Origin: Planctomycetaceae bacterium
GTDB lineage: Bacteria; Planctomycetota; Planctomycetia; Pirellulales; Thermoguttaceae
NCBI GenBank assembly: GCA_009783865.1
Contig: WRCR01000113.1
Coordinates: 1 to 10,257, forward strand
Direction: 5' to 3'
Length of the DNA: 10,257 nt
Shown in pieces: positions 5,579-10,257 of this stretch; the first letter of the stretch is position 1, and the number at the start of each line of letters is the position of its first letter. The notes under the pieces are model-generated. The model was not told the DNA's origin. It made no database searches and worked only from the letters and a program-made list of their open reading frames with translations. The position numbers were made by a program, and so were the translations under genes.

Positions 5579-6757
5579 CTACGGTGTTTTACTTTCTCCG
5601 CCGTCGCGGCTTCCCATTGCGCCCCAAACTCCAAACGGCGATTCTCCGCTTGCCTTCGGCCCCGCCGTTCCAGAGCCGTAGAAATTATTGCCGCTGCCGG
5701 TATCAATCGTTTCTGAAACGAACCGCACGCTGCCGTCTCCCATCGCAACCTGTACACCGCCGCTATGGTTGCTCGTGGCGGTTTGCATCGAGGGATTGGA
5801 ACTGCCGCCTACACAAGATGCACCATTCGGAGCAATGACCGTCGCAAAAGTAGCACTGAACGGCGCGCCGTCGTAAAGAGAACCCCAATAGCACCGCATA
5901 TTGCCGTCAGTTGTGGCAGTAGTATATCTTCCGTTAGATACCAAATCGGTACACGCTTTACGGCTCACGATATACAGGGTGCCGCTTGCAGCGAAAGCAC
6001 CATGATCGTTGCCGTATACGGTATCGCTTCTAACCTTTCGGGTGACATCGTTACCGCGGTCGCTGTAATAGGAGCCGTTTTCCCGCTCGCCGTAAAAAAT
6101 CGTATTGCTGGTTCCGTCACCGATAGTGCGGAACGGCAGCCAACTCGCTCTGCCGAACATGCCTCGCAACTGCGGGTCAATCGTATTTGCTGAAGCGGCA
6201 TAGCCGGTGTGTTGCGCATTATCGCCTTGACACATACGGTAGTTGCTTCCGGCAGACCTATTTTCCGGCTTTTTCGGACTTTTTGAAGAAGGACAAAGAA
6301 ATGTGGGAACGGCGGCAGTTGCCGGATTGACGGCTGGATTTTTATTTATATCATCGGTTGCCACTCCTACACTAGCCGACTCAGTTCCGTTTTCAAGTGT
6401 GCCGATGCCGATTGTTGTTATCGCATCGTACAACGCTGACTGCTCGACAAATGGAAACAACTTGTTCAAGTCGCTGAGCCGGGTAGAGTAAGCACTTTGC
6501 ACGGGGGCAATTTTGCTGTAATGCGAACTTGCGTGCAAAGCGTTGTGAACATCATGGTAGTTGTGAGACCCCAGAACGATTTGCTTGAGATTGTTCGAAC
6601 AACTCATTCGTCTAGCCGCCTCACGGGCGGCTTGCACAGCAGGCAAAAGCAAAGCGATGAGAACGCCGATAATGGCGATAACTACGAGAAGTTCAACAAG
6701 AGTAAAACCATTGCTTCCCCCCCTCGAATTACCTAAAACAACATTTATCTTTTTCAT
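5579..6757 (-). CDS. DUF1559 domain-containing protein, pilin-like N-terminus (first in the run)
   Basis: The 392-residue protein has a longer 17-residue leader, MKKINVVLGNSRGGSNG, with the canonical Gly before FTLVELLVVIAIIG and Glu at +5. It then shows LPAVQAAREAARRMSC, HNYHD, FLCPSSKSPKKP, GDGTSNTI, and H331-x9-DG with the tail FGVWGAMGSRDGGESK. A Shine-Dalgarno AGAGGG (6765-6770) sits 7 bases before ATG. This is the promoter-proximal member of the trio and the only one with the classical G|F cleavage site. Its body is nearly that of the middle gene. The function is unknown, as for the family; export through a pseudopilin route is inferred from the N-terminus. Confidence 0.92.
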   Translation of the reverse strand: MKKINVVLGNSRGGSNGFTLVELLVVIAIIGVLIALLLPAVQAAREAARRMSCSNNLKQIVLGSHNYHDVHNALHASSHYSKIAPVQSAYSTRLSDLNKLFPFVEQSALYDAITTIGIGTLENGTESASVGVATDDINKNPAVNPATAAVPTFLCPSSKSPKKPENRSAGSNYRMCQGDNAQHTGYAASANTIDPQLRGMFGRASWLPFRTIGDGTSNTIFYGERENGSYYSDRGNDVTRKVRSDTVYGNDHGAFAASGTLYIVSRKACTDLVSNGRYTTATTDGNMRCYWGSLYDGAPFSATFATVIAPNGASCVGGSSNPSMQTATSNHSGGVQVAMGDGSVRFVSETIDTGSGNNFYGSGTAGPKASGESPFGVWGAMGSRDGGESKTP

Positions 6758-6858
6758 TTTTTTACCCTCTGACTGAAAAAATTACTGGAAAATTTTGAAA
6801 AAAACAGACGAAATAACTACAGTTGCCGAAAAAAAACGGCTCAAAATATTACATCCTA

Positions 6859-6886
6859 GTTATAATTCATTTTTCGGAAATTGCAA
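6859..6886 (-). promoter_or_regulatory. Candidate sigma-70-type promoter for the DUF1559 run
   Basis: Read on the minus strand, TTGCAA (6886-6881) and TATAAC (6864-6859) are separated by 16 bases. They match 4/6 and 5/6 of the classical -35 and -10 boxes. It lies in the AT-rich 157-base gap between the oxidoreductase stop and the first DUF1559 gene and would give a leader of about 95 bases. The gap holds no other convincing element. Confidence 0.4.
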
Positions 6887-6914
6887 CGGGGAAACTGTAA
6901 AAAAAGGAAATATC

Positions 6915-8081
6915 TCACCCAATCTCGACCCAACGCTGTTCTTTCGCGCTTTGAATCACAGCATCGCAAACCTTTTGTGTTCTGGCGGCGGCTCTCACAT
7001 CCGGCTGGAATTTTTGTCCGCCGTCCAGCGACTGCAAAAAGTCCGCCAAACCGTTAATGAACGTATGTTCATAACCGATAGTCGTGCCGGGGACCCAGTA
7101 TTTGCTCATATACGGATGCTCACCGTTTGTCACCAAAATATCCTGCCAGCCAGTCAAGTGGTCTTCAATTTTCGCACCGGAGTTCGGGTCGGCATAACGG
7201 AAAAACTTAATATACTCCGGCTTTTCGAGGTCGAAGAATATCGCCCCGTGTTCACCGTTGATTTCCATTGAACTGTAATTTTTCCGTCCGCGTGCATATC
7301 TACTCGATTCAAAGGTTCCGATTGAACCATTCGCAAACACGGCGAGAAACATACAGGCATCGTCAATGGTGATTTTCTCCATTTCACCGGTGTCAACATT
7401 CTTGCGCTCTTTGATGAACACTTCTGTATAAGCGCAGACCTTCGCAATGGGACCGTTAATCCACTCGGCTGTGTCGATGCTGTGCGCCAGCAAATCGCCG
7501 GTTACGCCGCTGCCTGCAATCTTTGCCGAAAGCCGCCACAATGCAGTTCCGCCGGACGGAACTTTCTGACTGATAGTATAGTCCTGTAAATATGTCGCCC
7601 GATAATGAAACGGACGACCGACGCGTCCTTCGTCAACGATTTGCTTGAAAAGCGAAATTGCCGGTACACGGCGGTAGTTGAACGAAACCATGTTGGCAAC
7701 GCCTGCTTTTTCGACAGCGGCGACCATTTCTTCGGCTTCGGCGTAGGACATCGCCAGCGGTTTTTCGCAGATAATCATTTTGCCTGCTTTGGCGGCTTCG
7801 ATGACCATGTCTTTGTGCAGGAAGTTCGGGGCGACAACATCGACAATATCGATGTCTTTGCGGTTGATGAGTTTTTTCCAATCGGTTTCGATTTCTTCGT
7901 ATCCCCAGAATTCCTGAAACGTTTTCAGAGCAGGCATATCTTCTCCGCGACCATAGCACGCTTTGAGAACCGGCTGATACGGCGTATTGAAAAAGTGGTT
8001 GACCTGACAATAAGCATTGGAGTGGGTGCGTCCCATGAAGCCGCAGCCGAGCATACCGACATTGAGGATTTTCTTTGCCAT
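6915..8081 (-). CDS. Gfo/Idh/MocA-family NAD(P)-dependent oxidoreductase
   Basis: The 388-residue protein has the two-domain plan of the family. The N-terminal Rossmann fold has G12-C-G-F-M-G17, and the conserved EKP motif is at 106-108 with Lys107 the expected catalytic lysine. The C-terminal substrate domain carries GSGVTGDLLAHSID, where Asp196 and His200 match the D-x3-H pair of inositol dehydrogenase. Members oxidise or reduce sugars, inositols and related polyols; the substrate cannot be told from sequence alone. Planctomycetes carry many paralogues. There is no signal peptide, so it is cytosolic. A Shine-Dalgarno AAGGA (8090-8094) lies 8 bases before the ATG. It is transcribed away from the GAPDH gene and leads into the DUF1559 run after a 157-base gap. 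Confidence 0.9.
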   Translation of the reverse strand: MAKKILNVGMLGCGFMGRTHSNAYCQVNHFFNTPYQPVLKACYGRGEDMPALKTFQEFWGYEEIETDWKKLINRKDIDIVDVVAPNFLHKDMVIEAAKAGKMIICEKPLAMSYAEAEEMVAAVEKAGVANMVSFNYRRVPAISLFKQIVDEGRVGRPFHYRATYLQDYTISQKVPSGGTALWRLSAKIAGSGVTGDLLAHSIDTAEWINGPIAKVCAYTEVFIKERKNVDTGEMEKITIDDACMFLAVFANGSIGTFESSRYARGRKNYSSMEINGEHGAIFFDLEKPEYIKFFRYADPNSGAKIEDHLTGWQDILVTNGEHPYMSKYWVPGTTIGYEHTFINGLADFLQSLDGGQKFQPDVRAAARTQKVCDAVIQSAKEQRWVEIG

Positions 8082-8130
8082 AATTTTGTTCCTTGAAAAA
8101 ATTATAATGAAACGGAAAACAAACGAATCG

Positions 8131-8145
8131 TGGGTATTTTACCCA
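8131..8145. promoter_or_regulatory. Inverted repeat in the divergent intergenic region, operator-like
   Basis: TGGGTA (8131-8136) and TACCCA (8140-8145) are exact complements around TTT. The site lies 49 bases upstream of the oxidoreductase ATG and about 70 bases upstream of the candidate GAPDH promoter, so a dimeric regulator there could affect either gene. A two-way TATAAT-like stretch lies nearby at 8101-8108. Function is inferred from position and symmetry only. Confidence 0.3.
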
Positions 8146-8218
8146 AGTGCGGAGGATATTGCCAGTCCCCCCGCTGGAGATTGTTAGTCCGAGATGAGTA
8201 AAGAAGTAATTGCCCCTA

Positions 8219-8246
8219 TTGCAAAACCCCGAATTACGGATAAAAT
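8219..8246 (+). promoter_or_regulatory. Candidate sigma-70-type promoter for GAPDH
   Basis: TTGCAA (8219-8224) and TAAAAT (8241-8246) are 16 bases apart, matching 4/6 and 5/6 of the -35 and -10 consensus. The predicted transcript would have a leader of about 88 bases. The same -35 hexamer and spacing occur in the candidate at 6859-6886. Confidence 0.35.
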
Positions 8247-8340
8247 TATCTATTCAAGAGTTTGTGGGCGGAAGTTTGTACGGTCAATAGCAGCGTTCTT
8301 CCGCTTTTTATTGAAAATTTTTCCCAAAATGGAGAATCAA

Positions 8341-9351
8341 ATGGCTATTAAAGTCGGTATTAATGGTTTCGGTCGTATCGGTCGTATGGTGTTTCGCGCA
8401 GCGGTTAAACATTTTGCTTCGGACATCGAAATAGTCGGCATCAACGACCTTCTAACCCCCGATTACCTCGCTTACATGTTGAAATTCGACAGCGTTCACG
8501 GCCGCTTTAACGGTAATGTCAGCGTTGACGGCAGCGACCTCGTAGTCAACGGAAAGAAAATTCGTCTGACAGCCGAGAAAGACCCGGCAGCCCTGAAATG
8601 GGGTGAGGTCAACGCAGACGTTGTCGTTGAGTCAACCGGTATTTTCCTCGAAGGAACCGGTGATAAAGGCGCAGACAAACATCTTCAGGCAGGAGCCAAG
8701 AAAGTTATCCTGTCCGCTCCTTCAAAAGACGATACCCCGATGTTCGTTTTCGGCGTAAATTGCAAATCATACGCCGGACAAGCAATCATTTCCAACGCTT
8801 CCTGCACGACAAACTGCCTCGCACCGATTGCGAAAGTTCTTCACGATAACTTTGGTATCGTCAAGGGTTTAATGACAACCGTTCATGCTGCAACCGCAAC
8901 ACAGAAAACCGTTGACGGACCGTCAGCAAAGGACTGGCGCGGCGGACGCGGCATTCTCGAAAACATTATTCCGTCTTCAACCGGCGCAGCCAAAGCAGTC
9001 GGCAAAGTGCTGCCCGCGCTCAACGGCAAACTGACCGGTATGGCAATGCGGATTCCCACTTCCGATGTCTCTGTCGTTGACTTGACCGCCGTTCTTGATA
9101 AGCCCGCTTCAATGGATGCTATCAAAGCCGCTATGAAGGCAGCAAGCGAAGGCGAACTCAAAGGTGTTCTCGGCTATACCGAAGAAGCGGTTGTTTCGAC
9201 CGACTTCCGCGGTGTTTCCGATACCTCCATTTTCGATGCCAGCGCAAGTATCCTGCTTGACCCGAACTTCGTGAAAGTTCTCGCTTGGTACGATAATGAA
9301 TGGGGATACAGTTGTAAAGTCCTCGAAATGGTTCGTGTCATTATGAAATAA
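8341..9351 (+). CDS. gap: Type I glyceraldehyde-3-phosphate dehydrogenase
   Basis: The 336-residue protein, the usual length, catalyses NAD-dependent oxidative phosphorylation of glyceraldehyde 3-phosphate in glycolysis, in the cytosol. It shows INGFGRIGR (7-15) for NAD binding, GINDL (33-37) with the Asp typical of NAD preference, and SNASCTTNC with catalytic Cys155. His182 (in VHAAT), the phosphate-site SSTGAAK (212-218), and WYDNEWGYS near the end complete the pattern. All key residues are present. I chose ATG 8341 because it has GGAG at 8331-8334, 6 bases upstream, and gives the family's standard MAIKVGING start. An in-frame ATG at 8194 would add 49 residues unlike any GAPDH. The glycosyltransferase gene follows after 13 bases. 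Confidence 0.97.
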   Translation: MAIKVGINGFGRIGRMVFRAAVKHFASDIEIVGINDLLTPDYLAYMLKFDSVHGRFNGNVSVDGSDLVVNGKKIRLTAEKDPAALKWGEVNADVVVESTGIFLEGTGDKGADKHLQAGAKKVILSAPSKDDTPMFVFGVNCKSYAGQAIISNASCTTNCLAPIAKVLHDNFGIVKGLMTTVHAATATQKTVDGPSAKDWRGGRGILENIIPSSTGAAKAVGKVLPALNGKLTGMAMRIPTSDVSVVDLTAVLDKPASMDAIKAAMKAASEGELKGVLGYTEEAVVSTDFRGVSDTSIFDASASILLDPNFVKVLAWYDNEWGYSCKVLEMVRVIMK

Positions 9352-9364
9352 CTAACCAGCAGTT

Positions 9365-10257
9365 ATGTTCATCAGCGTTATTGTACCCGTCCGCAATGAA
9401 GAAAAGCATATCGGCGAAGTGCTTGACGCTTTGACATCGCAAAAGATAACGGGGGCTTTTGAAGTCCTCGTTATTGATGGACAATCAACAGACCGCACGG
9501 TGCAAATTGTTCAGGAGTATTGCGGGAAGTATCCGAATGTCCGTCTGTTTGATAATCCGAAACGCTTATCAAGTGTTGCCCGAAATATCGGGGTTAAAAA
9601 CGCAAAGGGCGATGCCGTTCTCATTGTTGACGGACATTGCATCATCAGCGATGACAACATGTTGGCAAACGTTGTCAAAGCGTTTGAGGAATCCGGCGCA
9701 GATTGTCTTGCACGTCCGCAGCCGCTGGAAATGCAGAACGCAACGGTAATACAGTGGGCAATAGCGTCAGCGCGCCGCAGTCCGCTGGGGCATAACCCGA
9801 ACTCGTTCATTTATTCTGACAAAGCGCAGTTCTCACCGGCAAGCAGCGCGGCGATTGCGTACCGAAAGTCCGTGTTCGAGAAAGTCGGTTATTTTGACGA
9901 AACATTTGACGCTTGCGAAGATGTTGAGTTCAACACCCGCTGCGACAAAGCCGGTTTGAAATGCTGGTTCGACCCGGCAATAGCGGTGCGGTATGTGCCG
10001 CGCAATTCAATCAAGGGCTTGGCATATCAACTTTACCGTTATGGACGCGGACGAATGCGCTTGTTCCGAAAGCACCCGGAAACATTTTCGTGGAGCATGT
10101 TCGGATTGGGAGCGTTTGTTGCGTATGTGATTTTCATTTTTTGTTTGTTATTTTCTTTCGTGTCGGCTTCAATTATCTGCGGTTATGCAGACGAACATAC
10201 TGTCTTTCCAGTTTTTTTCGTTATGACGTATGGTGTTCTTGCAGTTTATATTTTTGC
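9365..10257 (+). CDS. Family 2 glycosyltransferase, succinoglycan ExoA-like, C-terminus cut off
   Basis: An open frame runs from ATG 9365 to the window edge (297 codons) with no stop, so the gene is 3'-truncated here. It has the GT-A fold of family 2: ISVIVPVRNEEKHIGE, then VLVIDGQSTDRT, DNPKRLSSVARNIG, the metal/nucleotide motif V-D89-G-H91, the catalytic-base region CED (184-186), and YRYGRGR (225-231). The NPKR...NIG and D-G-H pattern is most like ExoA-type glucosyltransferases of exopolysaccharide assembly. From about residue 246 the chain is hydrophobic, with one clear membrane segment and a second beginning at about 280, so it is likely anchored in the inner membrane with the catalytic domain in the cytosol. 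No clear Shine-Dalgarno precedes it. With only 13 bases after the GAPDH stop, co-transcription is likely. Donor and acceptor sugars are not known. Confidence 0.85.
   Translation, partial: MFISVIVPVRNEEKHIGEVLDALTSQKITGAFEVLVIDGQSTDRTVQIVQEYCGKYPNVRLFDNPKRLSSVARNIGVKNAKGDAVLIVDGHCIISDDNMLANVVKAFEESGADCLARPQPLEMQNATVIQWAIASARRSPLGHNPNSFIYSDKAQFSPASSAAIAYRKSVFEKVGYFDETFDACEDVEFNTRCDKAGLKCWFDPAIAVRYVPRNSIKGLAYQLYRYGRGRMRLFRKHPETFSWSMFGLGAFVAYVIFIFCLLFSFVSASIICGYADEHTVFPVFFVMTYGVLAVYIF

Larger units (their letters stand above)
4332..6604 (-). repeat. Tandem duplication of DUF1559 gene bodies (4332-5384 and 5579-6604)
   Basis: The bodies of the middle and upstream DUF1559 genes align almost end to end. 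A stretch such as 4441-4660 against 5688-5910 looks about 90% identical by eye, and the proteins share long blocks such as WGSLYDGAPFSATFATVIAP. Differences cluster in two variable parts, the region after residue 100 and the region near residues 230-260, where short insertions and deletions occur. This is most simply a tandem gene duplication. Confidence 0.8.

Noticed and set aside
6825..6840. GCCG-A8-CGGC as a terminator hairpin
   Set aside because: Only four base pairs around an eight-base loop; too weak to call a terminator.
6795..7271. 158-codon plus-strand frame starting in the gap before the first DUF1559 gene
   Set aside because: Most of it lies antisense to the oxidoreductase C-terminus, it has no recognisable motif and no Shine-Dalgarno.
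7605..8096. 163-codon open frame opposite the oxidoreductase gene
   Set aside because: It is antisense to a clearly conserved gene, with the His/Phe/Asp-rich composition typical of a shadow frame.
8101..8108. ATTATAAT as a -10 box for either divergent gene
   Set aside because: No acceptable -35 box at 15-19 bases on either strand.
8194..8340. In-frame N-terminal extension of GAPDH from ATG 8194
   Set aside because: The 49 extra residues match no GAPDH, and the start at 8341 has a good Shine-Dalgarno and the standard family N-terminus.
1..10257. CRISPR array, insertion sequence, tRNA or rRNA gene
   Set aside because: No regularly spaced short repeats, transposase frame, terminal inverted repeats or cloverleaf/rRNA signature was seen on reading through.

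Overview
The window looks like chromosomal DNA of a planctomycete. The strongest evidence is three tandem DUF1559 proteins with pilin-like N-termini (FTLVELLVVIAIIG, then LPAVQAAREAARR) and the C-terminal H-x9-DG motif. They are followed by the small carboxypeptidase-regulatory-like lipoprotein that often accompanies them in Planctomycetota. Base composition is moderate, near 50% GC. A gut- or host-associated member of the Pirellulales/Thermoguttaceae type would fit, but that finer placement is inference.

Layout. On the left, a plus-strand gene fragment (1-522) is the C-terminus of a PhoPQ-activated pathogenicity-related (PqaA-type) alpha/beta hydrolase. Next, a plus-strand gene (583-1824) joins an AT-rich Imm63-like immunity domain to a GC-richer uncharacterised domain. 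It converges on a long minus-strand run read from 8081 down to 1847: a Gfo/Idh/MocA oxidoreductase, three DUF1559 proteins, the lipoprotein, and a secreted glycerophosphodiester phosphodiesterase-like protein. Diverging from the oxidoreductase, on the plus strand, are type I glyceraldehyde-3-phosphate dehydrogenase (8341-9351) and, 13 bases later, an ExoA-like family 2 glycosyltransferase that runs off the right edge.

How the parts relate. The DUF1559, lipoprotein and phosphodiesterase genes all encode exported or surface proteins and lie close together without strong terminators, so they may form one transcription unit with a promoter candidate at 6859-6886. GAPDH and the glycosyltransferase are probably co-transcribed. 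No gap between genes exceeds 300 bases; the longest (8082-8340, the divergent intergenic region) holds a small inverted repeat and a promoter candidate.

Most notable: (1) the middle DUF1559 gene is a mosaic, with its first 41 codons and leader matching the third gene of the run and its body matching the first; (2) the Imm63-like gene changes composition sharply inside one reading frame, suggesting a fusion; (3) three palindromes with a GA/AA loop sit at gene 3' ends and resemble a REP-type repeat family. I see no RNA gene, CRISPR array, transposase or clearly new multi-gene system.
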